Below are positions 16,692 through 25,456 of a stretch of DNA of 64,000 nucleotides, piece after piece. A program made the position numbers and the translations under genes. Source of the DNA: Sandaracinaceae bacterium (lineage in GTDB: Bacteria > Myxococcota_A > Polyangia > Polyangiales > Houyiibacteriaceae); NCBI GenBank assembly GCA_016706685.1, contig JADJJE010000021.1, forward strand, positions 62,001-126,000, read 5' to 3'. The notes below the pieces were generated by a model, which was given only the letters and a program-made list of their open reading frames with translations, ran no database searches and had not been told where the DNA came from. The first letter of the stretch is position 1; every line of letters starts with the position of its first letter.

Positions 16692-18044
16692 TCAGCGCCC
16701 GCGCAGTGCTTCGCCCAAGGCGTGCCACGTCTCCACCACGTCGGCGCGCGCCTCGGGGCGCTGTCGCAAGAACGCCTCGATGGCCGGCATGCGCGCGATG
16801 GCGGCATCGAGCGCAGGATCCGAGCCCGCCTTGTAGGCGCCGAGCGACACCAGGTCGCGCTTCTCCTCGAAGGCAGCCAGGTGCCCGCGCAGCGTGTTGG
16901 CCTGGTCGCGCTGGGCCTCGCTGGTGACGGCGGGCATCACGCGCGAGAGGCTCTTCAGCACGTCGATGGCCGGCCAGCGTCCCCGCGCACCGAGCGCGCG
17001 GTCGAGCACGATGTGACCGTCCAGGATGCCACGCACCTCGTCGGCCACGGGCTCCTCCATGTCGCCTCCCTCCACCAGCACCGTGTAGAGGCCGGTGATG
17101 GAGCCGCGCGCGCTGGTGCCGGCGCGCTCCAGCAGCTCGGGCAGGGCAGCGAACACGCTGGGCGGGTAGCCACGCCGCGCGGGAGGCTCCCCGGCGGCCA
17201 GGCCCACCTCGCGACCGGCGCGGGCAAAGCGCGTGACGCTGTCCATCATCAAGAGCACGCGCTTCCCCTGGTCGCGGAAGTGCTCGGCGATGGCGGTGGC
17301 CACGTGCGCGCTCTTGAGCCGCACCAGCGCGGGCGCATCGCTGGTGGCGCAGACCACCACACCACGCCGCCGCCCCTCGGTGCCGAGGGCGTCCTCGAGG
17401 AATTCGCGGACCTCGCGCCCGCGCTCGCCGATCAGGCAGACCACGAACACGTCCGCATCCGCCTGCCGCGCGATCTGCCCGAGCAGCGTGCTCTTGCCCA
17501 CGCCACTGCCCGCGAAGAGGCCCACGCGCTGGCCCTCGCCCAGCGTGAGCAGCGCGTCGATCGCCCTCACCCCCGTGGCCAGCGAGCGCGTGATGCGCGG
17601 CCGGGTCAGCGGGTCGGGCGACCGCTGATACACCGAGCGCGGCGTGCCCATCACCGGGCCGAGGCCATCGATGGGCTGCCCGAGGCCGTCCAGCACGCGG
17701 CCCAGCAAGCCGTCACCACACGTCACCTGCAGCGGGCGCCCGAGCGCCAGCACCTCGTCTTCGGGGCTGACCCCCTCGGCGCGCCCGAGCGGCATGAGCG
17801 TGGCATCGGGCCCGTGGAAGCCCACCACCTCGGCCAGCAGCGGCTCGCCCTGATGACGGTGCACCTCCACCAGCTCGCCCACGCGCACACCGGGCACACG
17901 AGCCTCGAGCCCCAGCCCCACCAGCGAGCTCACGCGGCCACGGGCACGCAGCGGCTGCGCGTCGCCCAGCGCGCTGGCCAGGCCGTCGAGCGCGGGCAGG
18001 AACGAGCGGGCGTCCAGGTCGGCAGGCGGCATGTGGGTAAACAT
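16692..18044 (-). CDS. Type III secretion/flagellar export ATPase (SctN/FliI family), orphan
   Basis: A 450-residue ATPase. Walker A is A-G-S-G-V-G-K-S-T (178-186). Walker B and the family signature follow, with D-S-V-T-R-F-A-R and the long R-G-Y-P-P-S-V-F-A-x-L-P-x-L-L-E-R-A-G block that defines SctN/FliI. The beta-barrel N-domain is present, so the protein is full length and looks active. Starts at 18044 (Met-Phe-Thr-His) and 18032 (Met-Pro-Pro) are both possible; neither has a clear ribosome-binding site. No other secretion or flagellar gene is within the window. It is divergent from the CFI-box protein gene. Confidence 0.88.
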   Translation of the reverse strand: MFTHMPPADLDARSFLPALDGLASALGDAQPLRARGRVSSLVGLGLEARVPGVRVGELVEVHRHQGEPLLAEVVGFHGPDATLMPLGRAEGVSPEDEVLALGRPLQVTCGDGLLGRVLDGLGQPIDGLGPVMGTPRSVYQRSPDPLTRPRITRSLATGVRAIDALLTLGEGQRVGLFAGSGVGKSTLLGQIARQADADVFVVCLIGERGREVREFLEDALGTEGRRRGVVVCATSDAPALVRLKSAHVATAIAEHFRDQGKRVLLMMDSVTRFARAGREVGLAAGEPPARRGYPPSVFAALPELLERAGTSARGSITGLYTVLVEGGDMEEPVADEVRGILDGHIVLDRALGARGRWPAIDVLKSLSRVMPAVTSEAQRDQANTLRGHLAAFEEKRDLVSLGAYKAGSDPALDAAIARMPAIEAFLRQRPEARADVVETWHALGEALRGR

Positions 18045-18151
18045 GCGACGAGGTGGGCGTGGATGCACGCCGGGCGGTCGCGGGCCCCCCAGGTGTCGTC
18101 TGCGATCCAGACACATGCGATCTCCAAACCCGCCTGATATGCTGCCGGACG

Positions 18152-20028
18152 ATGAGTTCCCCCTCTTGCCGAGCCCGACGACTGGTCGCGCTCCTCTTGA
18201 TGTTTGCTGTCTTGGGTGTGAGCGGGCCCACTTCTGCCCAGCGCATCCTCACCTTCCGCTTCCGCCCCACGGCGCGCGCTCAGCTGGTGCTGTGGATCGA
18301 GCGCGAGGACGGGACCTTCATGGGGACCATCCGGCTGACGGAGGCCGTGGCGCGGCGCGGCATCGGCAACCGTCCGGGCGCCACGCAGATGAACAGCGGC
18401 TTCCACTGGCCCTATGGGCGCCGCGAGGGCGTGCTGCCCGTGTGGGCGCATCGGCGTGCCGAAGCCCCGGGGGCAGAGCGCTTCCAGCGGGTCATCTTCC
18501 AGGACCGCCTGAGCGAGGGCTACGCGTCGCGCACGGCAAACGACCAGAGCCGCGACGACTACTTCTGCCTTTCGTTCAACACGGCCACCACCTCGCGCGA
18601 GGCGCTGGATGCCGTGAGCTGCGCCAGCCTCTTCAACAGCGACAAGGGCCGCTACATCACGAACGGGGACATGCAGGCGGGCTACGCGGAGCCCTTCGTC
18701 TATGCCGACGTCGAGGACGAGATGCGCCCGCTCGGCACGGACTCGCTCTACCCGCCACGCCGCGACACCGACGGCATGGGCGGCAACGACCACCCGGACG
18801 TGCAGCGCTTCAACGCGGATGCGCTCGAGGTGATGCCCGAGCTCGACGCCATCGCCATGGCCACGCCGGCCGAGGGCGTGGCGCAGATGATGCAGTTCGC
18901 CGTCCCCGAGGAGTGGCCCAACGGCGCCTACACGGCCTACCTCGAGGTGAACGTCGAGGGCGACTACAACCAGCATTACGACGACGAGACGTACCCCACG
19001 CCCGAGGGCAACTACTGGGACTACTGGGCCATGGCGTACGGCTACCCGTATCGCGGGCAGCCGTCCGTGGTGTACGCGGTGCCGTTCAACACGCTCGTGC
19101 CCGGGACCTTCGGGGCCCCGACCCAGCGGGATACGGCGCGCTGCACGGCGAAGACGGAATGCTGCGGACCATGGACGGCACCATCACGGACAACCCGACC
19201 ATGGCCCCAGGCAGCGGTGCCGACCGGCTGCTGAGCTTGGACGAGGCGGGTAACCGCTTCACGGTGGAGGTGGTGGCCACCAACGTGTGCGACCAGCCCA
19301 ACCCGCCCCCCGAGTGCATGATGGGTTGCCAGAACGACTCGGGCTGCCCGGGTGGCTTCGTGTGTGGGTCCAACGGCACGTGCGTGGGCATGTGCGACGA
19401 GCCGCTGACCGCGCCCGCCGTCACGGGGTTCGCGGCCGAGCCCGTCGACGACATCAAGCACAGCCATCAGTGGGGCACGCTGCGCTTCACGCCCCCCGCC
19501 TTCTCGCGCGACATCGTGGCCTACAACGTGCGCGTCAGCCGCAACCCCATCGTGGACCAGGCCAGCTTCGACGCCGGCATCCCCGCGCGCCGCGCCACGC
19601 TGGCCGAGGAGGGCCTCGACATCTGCGAAGGGGGCTGCCCCGCCGCGGGCGAAGAGTGGACCTACGAGCTGGGTCACTTGGTCCCGCAGACCACGCACTA
19701 CATCGGCATCCAGGCCGTGAGCTGCGGCATGCCGGGTGAGATCGCCACCACCACGGTGACCACCACGGCCATCACCTTCACCACGGTGTCGCCCTGCTTC
19801 GTGGCCACGGCCGCGTATGGCTCGCCGCTGGCCGCCGAGGTGGGCACCTTCCGCCGCTTCCGCGACCGCCACCTGATGAGCAACGCGCTCGGGCGCGCCC
19901 TCGTGGACGTGTACTACGAGCACGGTCCTCAAGCGGCCGAGGCCCTCGAGCAACACCCCTGGCTGAAGAGCGCCGCACGCGCGTTCTTGACGCCGCTCGC
20001 TGCGCTGTTGCATGACGACGGTCCGTGA
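18152..20028 (+). CDS. Secreted Cys-containing surface protein with CFI-box C-terminus (frameshift in sequence)
   Basis: One gene split by a frame change. The first frame (18152 on) gives a signal peptide ending near T-S-A-Q and about 320 residues rich in Tyr/Asp; it then loses coding character. The downstream frame (one base back) continues with a Cys-rich patch, a fibronectin-like stretch and a C-terminal C-F-V-A-T-A-A-Y-G-S motif followed by an R-R-F-R-D-R-H-L tail. This tail matches the CFI-box C-terminal domain found on many myxobacterial surface proteins. One extra C in the CCCC run at 19116-19119 would restore a single protein of about 625 residues. The function is unknown. The stop overlaps the next gene's GTG start. 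Confidence 0.75.
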
Positions 20029-20282
20029 ACCTCGCTCGCACCCCCAAACTCCCTAGCGCCGCCGTTCTCGCGCGCCTCCAGCTGGCCTTCTTGCTGGCCC
20101 TCGCGGCGTGCGCCGGCGGCTGCGCGCACGTGCCGCCGTATGCGCGCGAAGACCTCACGCGGCCGGGCATGGAGTCCGAGAGCGAGGCCGAGGAAGAGCG
20201 CTTTCGCTCGCACGTGTACGACGCGCGCGAGGGGGCTGCGGGCGGCCACGGCTCCACCGGCGGCGGCTGCGGGTGCAACTGA
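20025..20282 (+). CDS. DUF4266 small lipoprotein
   Basis: An 85-residue lipoprotein with a GTG start that overlaps the upstream stop by 4 bp. The signal peptide ends L-A-A-C-A-G-G-C with Cys29 or Cys33 as the lipid site. The mature part has R-E-D-L-T-R-P-x-M near residue 42, a highly charged helix, H-V-Y-D-A-R-E-G, and the terminal G-G-G-C-G-C-N. That pattern is the DUF4266 family. DUF4266 genes are nearly always followed by DUF3570, as here, and often accompany ApbE-type flavin transferases, none of which is nearby. The molecular role is not established. Confidence 0.85.
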   Translation: MNLARTPKLPSAAVLARLQLAFLLALAACAGGCAHVPPYAREDLTRPGMESESEAEEERFRSHVYDAREGAAGGHGSTGGGCGCN

Positions 20283-20284
20283 GC

Positions 20285-21442
20285 ATGCGGCGGACCGCGT
20301 GGTGGAAGTGGCTCTTGCTGGGCGCGGCCGTGCTGCCGCTGTGCTGTGCGCGCGGGGTGTCCCAGGCCGACGAAGTGGACGGCCGCTGGTCGGGGCGCTT
20401 CAGCCTGCTGGGCAACTACTACTGGGAGACCAGCACGCGCGTGGTGGCGCCCGAGTTCGGCGTGCAGCTCACGTCGCCCAACGGCACCGACCTGAGCGCC
20501 ACCTATCTGGTGGACACCATCACCAGCGCCAGCCAGGCGGCGGGCACCACCATCGACGTGAGCTTCAACGAGACGCGCCACGACATCACGCTCGGCGCGG
20601 GCCGTGAGCTCGAGCTCGGTGACAGCGCGCTCCAGCTGCGGGGCGGTCTGCACTTCAGCCGCGAGCCGGACTACACGTCCATCTCCGGCAACGTGGGCGC
20701 GTCGCTCTTCCTGAACGAGCGCAGCACCACGCTGCACCTGACGCTCGGCTACCTGCACGACGAGGTGCGCCAGAACTTCCGTGGGCCACCGCCGCCCACC
20801 GTGCCGGGCCTCATCCTCGGGCAGTTCAACGAGGACTTCGACGCGCTGACCATCTCCATCGGGTGGGACCAGGTGCTGCAGCCCTGGCTGATCGCCGAGG
20901 TGGGCTACGACCTGGTGTACCTCAACGGCTTCCTGGCCAACGCGTACCGCCGCGTGATGGTGGCCGGCGCCGCGGTGGGCGAGCAGCACCCGGGCACGCG
21001 CATTCGGCACACGCTCACGGGGCGGCTCAAGGCGCACGTGCAGCGCACGCGCACCACGTTCCAGCTGCGCTACCGAGCGTACCTCGACTCCTGGGACATC
21101 GGCGCCATCAACCCCGAGGTGCGCGTGTACCAGCAGCTGGCGCGCAACCTGGACCTGCGGCTGCGCTATCGCTACTACAAGCAGACGCGCTCCTTCTTTT
21201 ACGAGGACAACGACGAGGCCTACGCGCCCAACGCCGCGTTCTTCACCAACGACCCGAAGATGAGCGCCTTCCGCAGCCACGAGATAGGCATGCAGCTGCG
21301 CCTCGGCTTCGGGTTCTTGGAGGGCACGGCGCTCGACGTGTTGCGCGGAGGCCGGCTGGACCTCAGCTTCAACTACCTGTGGCGCACCAACGTCTTTGGC
21401 GACGCGGTGACGGCGCAGGTGGGCCTCAGCGTGCCGTTCTAG
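20285..21442 (+). CDS. DUF3570 outer-membrane beta-barrel-like protein
   Basis: A 385-residue protein with a signal peptide ending about residue 29. The mature sequence alternates polar and hydrophobic residues in long amphipathic strands and ends in V-G-L-S-V-P-F, an aromatic-terminated strand of the type recognised by the outer-membrane assembly machinery. The family segment D-x-x-T-S-A-S-x-A and later H-D-I-T-L-G-A-G fit DUF3570. It starts 2 bp after DUF4266 ends, so the two are co-translated and probably act together at the outer membrane. The transported or bound substrate is unknown. Confidence 0.82.
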   Translation: MRRTAWWKWLLLGAAVLPLCCARGVSQADEVDGRWSGRFSLLGNYYWETSTRVVAPEFGVQLTSPNGTDLSATYLVDTITSASQAAGTTIDVSFNETRHDITLGAGRELELGDSALQLRGGLHFSREPDYTSISGNVGASLFLNERSTTLHLTLGYLHDEVRQNFRGPPPPTVPGLILGQFNEDFDALTISIGWDQVLQPWLIAEVGYDLVYLNGFLANAYRRVMVAGAAVGEQHPGTRIRHTLTGRLKAHVQRTRTTFQLRYRAYLDSWDIGAINPEVRVYQQLARNLDLRLRYRYYKQTRSFFYEDNDEAYAPNAAFFTNDPKMSAFRSHEIGMQLRLGFGFLEGTALDVLRGGRLDLSFNYLWRTNVFGDAVTAQVGLSVPF

Positions 21443-21502
21443 GCGCTGCGCCCTCTACCCAGGGCTCGCTCGAGCCCGCTCAGCACGAAAGGCACGGCGC
21501 GC

Positions 21503-22198
21503 ATGACCGTCACGTATCGCAAGGAAGAGGGCGTGGGCATCATCACCATGGACGACGGCAAGGCCAACGCCGTGTCGCCGCAGCTGCTGCACGGGCTGCA
21601 CGCCGCGGTGGACCAGGCCGTGGCCGACGACGTGGTGCTGGTGATCGAGGGGCGGCCCGGCATGTTCTCGGCGGGCTTCCACATGCCCACGCTCAACGCC
21701 AAGGGGCCCGAGGCGACGGCCATGCTCACCAGCGGCTTCCAGCTGGTGGAGAAGCTGCTGAACTACCCGAAGCCCGTGGTGACCGCGTGCGGTGGCCACG
21801 CCGTCGCCATGGGGATGTTCCTGCTGCTCTGCGGTGACCACCGCGTGGGGGCCGCGGGCGCGTTCAAGATCGTGGCCAACGAGGTGGCCATCGGGCTCAC
21901 CATGCCGCGCACCGCCGTGGAGCTCTGCCGCCTGCGGCTCACCACGCCCGCGTTCCAGCGCAGCATGCTGATCTCCGCGCCGTTCACGCCCGAGACCGCG
22001 CTGCTGGCTGGCCACGTGACCGAGCTGGTGGCGCCGGAAGACGTGAGCGCCACGGCGATCGCGACCGCGAAGCAGCTGTGCGCGCTGAACATGACGGCGT
22101 TCCGCGGCACCAAGGCGCGCGTGAACGGCGATGCGCTGCGTGCGCTCGGGGCCGCGGTGGAAGCGGACAGCGCGGAGTTCGCGGCGCTCTTCGCCTGA
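21503..22198 (+). CDS. Enoyl-CoA hydratase/isomerase (crotonase) family protein
   Basis: A 231-residue crotonase-fold protein. The first oxyanion-hole segment is G-x-P-G-M-F-S-A-G-F-H-M and the second is A-C-G-G-H-A-V-A-M-G-M-F-L-L-L, both well placed. Typical catalytic Glu residues in the helix after the second loop are not evident, so the exact reaction (hydratase, isomerase or hydrolase) is open. The length is short for the family but complete. It is a stand-alone plus-strand gene, 60 bp after DUF3570, with no beta-oxidation neighbours. Confidence 0.85.
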   Translation: MTVTYRKEEGVGIITMDDGKANAVSPQLLHGLHAAVDQAVADDVVLVIEGRPGMFSAGFHMPTLNAKGPEATAMLTSGFQLVEKLLNYPKPVVTACGGHAVAMGMFLLLCGDHRVGAAGAFKIVANEVAIGLTMPRTAVELCRLRLTTPAFQRSMLISAPFTPETALLAGHVTELVAPEDVSATAIATAKQLCALNMTAFRGTKARVNGDALRALGAAVEADSAEFAALFA

Positions 22199-22281
22199 GG
22201 GCTTGGAGCCGCGCGAGATGTCACACGCGCGCCGCGAGAACGTGGCGGTGCGCGTGGGTGGGGCGTGCTTGAACACTGAGC

Positions 22282-23700
22282 ATGACTTCCGCGTGGCAGG
22301 GACGGTTGGGCCTCTGGGGCTTGTGGGTGGCGGCGTTGCTGGTGGGGGCAGGGCTCGCTGGGTGTGGGGACGAACCGGCGGGCGATGTCGACGGCGGCGT
22401 GGACCAAGGGACAGTGGTGGACACGGAGGTGGACCAGGGGGCGCTGGACACCGGAGTGCTCGACCAGGGGCCGCCCTGTCCGGTTGGCGCACCGGTGGTG
22501 ATCTCGGAGGACATCAGCGAGGACACCACGTGGAGCTGCCCGAGCTACCGGCTCTCCGGACGCATCTTCGTGGTGGGCGACTCCACGCTGACCATCGCGC
22601 CGGGTACGCAGATCCTCGGCAACACCTCTTTCGCGGAAACCGCCGCGCTCGTCGTCACGCGTGGGTCCGAGCTCGTCGCCGTGGGCACGGAGGACGCGCC
22701 CATCGTTTTCACGTCGGGCAACACTGTGGGCAGCCGTACGACCGGCGACTGGATCGGCGTGAATCTGCTTGGGAACGCCACCATCAACGCGGGAACTGAC
22801 AACGGTGGTGTGTTGGAGGGTCGCCTCGAGGGGTTCGGCATCGACGGGCGCGGGGTGTACGGCGGTAGCCAGGACACCAGCAGCTGCGGTCACCTCGAGT
22901 ACGTACGCATCGAGTTCGCCGGATACGGCTTCGACACTGCGCAGGGGGGTCTCACGCTTGCTGGGTGTGGCTCCGGAACGCGCCTGAGCCACGTGCAGGT
23001 GCACCGGAGCATAGACGATGGGGTGGCGACCTATGGCGGTACCGCCAGCATGGATCACGTCGTCATCAGCGGCGCATCCAACGACAGCCTCGACTGGGAC
23101 CAGGGCTGGCGCGGCAACGTGCAGTTCCTGGTCGTGCACCAGTTCGAAGGCCTCGGCGACTCCGGGTTCGAAGCGGACAACTACGGCCCGATGGAGCTGG
23201 CTACGCCGCGCAGCCACCCGACCATCTACAACGCCACCATGATCGGCACCTCCGTCACACGGGCGATGGTCCTCCGTGAGGGTACCCGCGCCAAGCTGCG
23301 GAACTTCATCGTCGCCGGCTTTGGTGGCGAGCCCATCGACCTGCGTGCCACCACCAACGACCTGACCACCGAGTGGCCGGCACAGCTCTCCGTCGAGAAC
23401 AGCTTCTTCTTCGGCAACGGTGCCTACGACGACGAGGTCACCGACCCGATCGACAACGACGACAACGGCTTCGACGAGCAAGCGGCCATCGAGGACGCTG
23501 CCCGGAGCAACACCGTGGGCACCGACCCGATGCTGGGCTCCACCAGCATCACTGCGCCGAACTACGTCCCAGCCAACACCGCGCTGAATGGCCAGGCCAC
23601 GCCGCCTGCCGGCTTCGACACCAGCGCCACGTATGCGCGGGCGTTTGCCCCGAACGGCACCGACTGGACCGCGGGCTGGACTGCGTTCCCGGAGAACTGA
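22282..23700 (+). CDS. Beta-helix-type lipoprotein, paralogue of the one at the TonB receptor locus
   Basis: A 472-residue lipoprotein: signal peptide ending G-L-A-G-C (Cys28), then an Asp/Gly/Val-rich linker to about residue 65. The rest consists of successive short beta-strand rungs typical of right-handed parallel beta-helices, including L-T-I-A-P-G-T, A-P-I-V-F-T-S-G, C-G-H-L-E-Y-V-R-I-E-F and D-S-L-D-W-D-Q-G-W. It is collinear and highly similar, nearly to the last residue, with the lipoprotein at 35436-36818. Relatives of this family in other phyla are frequently encoded beside TonB-dependent receptors; this copy has none. The function is unknown, probably ligand or glycan binding at the surface. 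Confidence 0.82.
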   Translation: MTSAWQGRLGLWGLWVAALLVGAGLAGCGDEPAGDVDGGVDQGTVVDTEVDQGALDTGVLDQGPPCPVGAPVVISEDISEDTTWSCPSYRLSGRIFVVGDSTLTIAPGTQILGNTSFAETAALVVTRGSELVAVGTEDAPIVFTSGNTVGSRTTGDWIGVNLLGNATINAGTDNGGVLEGRLEGFGIDGRGVYGGSQDTSSCGHLEYVRIEFAGYGFDTAQGGLTLAGCGSGTRLSHVQVHRSIDDGVATYGGTASMDHVVISGASNDSLDWDQGWRGNVQFLVVHQFEGLGDSGFEADNYGPMELATPRSHPTIYNATMIGTSVTRAMVLREGTRAKLRNFIVAGFGGEPIDLRATTNDLTTEWPAQLSVENSFFFGNGAYDDEVTDPIDNDDNGFDEQAAIEDAARSNTVGTDPMLGSTSITAPNYVPANTALNGQATPPAGFDTSATYARAFAPNGTDWTAGWTAFPEN

Positions 23701-23784
23701 CAGAGCCGTTGTTGCGCGTTTGAGATCAATCCGTTGCCAGCTTGTGCGCGTTCCGCTCGATCGGCGCTGCTAGCTTGCGCGCCG

Positions 23785-25452
23785 ATGCGAAAGCGCTCCA
23801 CGGGTCGACCGTCATGCAGCTCTCCACCGGCTCCACCGCACGGTGCCCACCGCCAGGCGTCGCTCGTGGGGGCCGGGCTGTGCTTGCTCGGGCTCGGGCT
23901 GCTGGTTCCGCTCGCGCTCGGTTCTTGGGAGCGCGCGGACGACACGCCTCCGGCGCTCGCGGCGCTGCGCGCGCACGCCGACCCGGAGCGCAACGCCGGG
24001 CAGCCACGCTCGGTGGTGATGCTGTTGATCGACGGCTTGCGCACCGACGAGGCCGAGGCGCTGCCTGCGTTCCGCACGTTTGCGGCAAGCGGCGCCTCGG
24101 GCCAGCTGCGCATGAGCGCCCCCACGCTCTCCAGCCCGGCCTATCACGCGTTCCTCACGGGCGTTCCGGCGTGGGCCAGCGGCGTTCGCACCAACCGGTT
24201 CCAGGCGCGCCCACGCAGCACCGCCGCCCGGGCCGACACGCTCTTCGACCGCGCGCGCAGCGCTGGGATGCGCGGCGTCTATGCCGCCGAGGGCCTGCGC
24301 TGGCTGCTCTCCTTCGCGGCGGACACGGCCACGGCCGACGCCAACGTGCTGCCGGTGGGCGCGCGCTTCGAGGCGGGGGCGCTGCGCCACCTGGCTCGCG
24401 CTGCCGAGCCCGGGCGCATCACGCTGCTGCACATGCTGGCCGTGGACGAGTCGGCGCACGAGCTGGGCATTCGCAGTGAGGAGCACCGCCAAGCGCTCGC
24501 GGGCGCCAACCGGCTGATCGCGGCGCTGCACGCGGCGACGCGCGGCACGGACACCGTGGCCATGGTGCTCTCGGATCACGGGCACCTCGATGCGGGCGGG
24601 CACGGTGGGAACGAGGTCATCGTGCAGCGCGCGCCGTTCGCCGTGGCGGCACCGGGCCTCCCGCCCCAGCACGGCGTGCGAATGCAACCCGAGGAGGTGG
24701 CGCCCACGCTGGCGGCGCTCGCCCGCCTTCAGGCGCCGCGCCACGCGCTTCGTGCCGCCAGCGCTGTGCTGGTGGGACCCAACGCGCACGAGGCCACGAG
24801 CGTGGTGCAGCGCGCGTCCGCTGCCCGCCGGGCGCAAGCCGCGTTCCTGGCGCGCGCCGAGCGCTACACCTGTGCGGGCGGGCTGCTCGCCCTGCTGCTC
24901 GGAGCGCTGGGCCTGTGGGCGCTGCGGCGTGCATTCGGTCGCTTCGACGCCGCCACGCTGCTCTCGCCGCCGCTGTGGTTGGCGCTCTCCCTCGTGGCGC
25001 ACGTGCACGTGCTGGGTCGTCCGCTCTCGGTGAGCGCCATCGACCTGGTGGGCCTGCACGTGCTCACGCTGGCGCTCACGAGCACGGCTGCGGCCACCCT
25101 CGCCATCGCGGCGGGTGTGCGTGTTGCCGTGGCGCTCGGCGCCCAACCTCTCGCCGCGCTTCGGCGGGCCGCGGCCACGCTGGGCTGGGCAGCCTTCGGC
25201 CTGTTCGTGGCCAGCGTCAGCCTGATCGGTGGCTCCCTCGCGCCCTGGCCCGAGTCCGAGCTGCTGGCGTATGGGCCGGTGCTGTTCGGCGGGTTCGCGG
25301 GCGGCGCGCTCCTCGCGATGGCGGCCAGCCTGCTGGGCGGCCTGGTCTTCGGTTCCCGCCTGGAGCGTGGCCCGCAGCCCAGCGTCCAAACCGGGCGGGT
25401 GGGGGCAGGCTACCGAACTGTCACCGCCGCGCGCCCGCATCCTGCTAAGTAG
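23785..25452 (+). CDS. Membrane-anchored alkaline phosphatase superfamily protein
   Basis: A 555-residue protein: N-terminal signal anchor (about 27-50), an extracytoplasmic alkaline-phosphatase/phosphodiesterase-type domain to about 340, then five or so transmembrane helices. The domain starts with V-V-M-L-L-I-D-G-L-R (metal Asp) and has the nucleophile region S-A-P-T-L-S-S-P-A-Y-H. Later it has H-M-L-A-V-D-E-S-A-H and S-D-H-G-H-L-D-A-G-G-H, the remaining metal ligands. This layout resembles GPI-ethanolamine-phosphate transferase-like and phosphoglycerol transferase enzymes, so it could move or remove a phospho-headgroup. The start at 23785 was preferred to one 17 codons upstream. The next gene begins 4 bp after it. 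Confidence 0.78.
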   Translation: MRKRSTGRPSCSSPPAPPHGAHRQASLVGAGLCLLGLGLLVPLALGSWERADDTPPALAALRAHADPERNAGQPRSVVMLLIDGLRTDEAEALPAFRTFAASGASGQLRMSAPTLSSPAYHAFLTGVPAWASGVRTNRFQARPRSTAARADTLFDRARSAGMRGVYAAEGLRWLLSFAADTATADANVLPVGARFEAGALRHLARAAEPGRITLLHMLAVDESAHELGIRSEEHRQALAGANRLIAALHAATRGTDTVAMVLSDHGHLDAGGHGGNEVIVQRAPFAVAAPGLPPQHGVRMQPEEVAPTLAALARLQAPRHALRAASAVLVGPNAHEATSVVQRASAARRAQAAFLARAERYTCAGGLLALLLGALGLWALRRAFGRFDAATLLSPPLWLALSLVAHVHVLGRPLSVSAIDLVGLHVLTLALTSTAAATLAIAAGVRVAVALGAQPLAALRRAAATLGWAAFGLFVASVSLIGGSLAPWPESELLAYGPVLFGGFAGGALLAMAASLLGGLVFGSRLERGPQPSVQTGRVGAGYRTVTAARPHPAK

Positions 25453-25456
25453 ACCG

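Noticed and set aside
19100..19130. Programmed -1 ribosomal frameshift in the CFI-box gene.
   Set aside because: The GGGGCCCC sequence is not a standard slippery heptamer and no stimulatory structure stands out. Two other genes show the same single-base loss at C4/G4 runs, so a sequence error is simpler.
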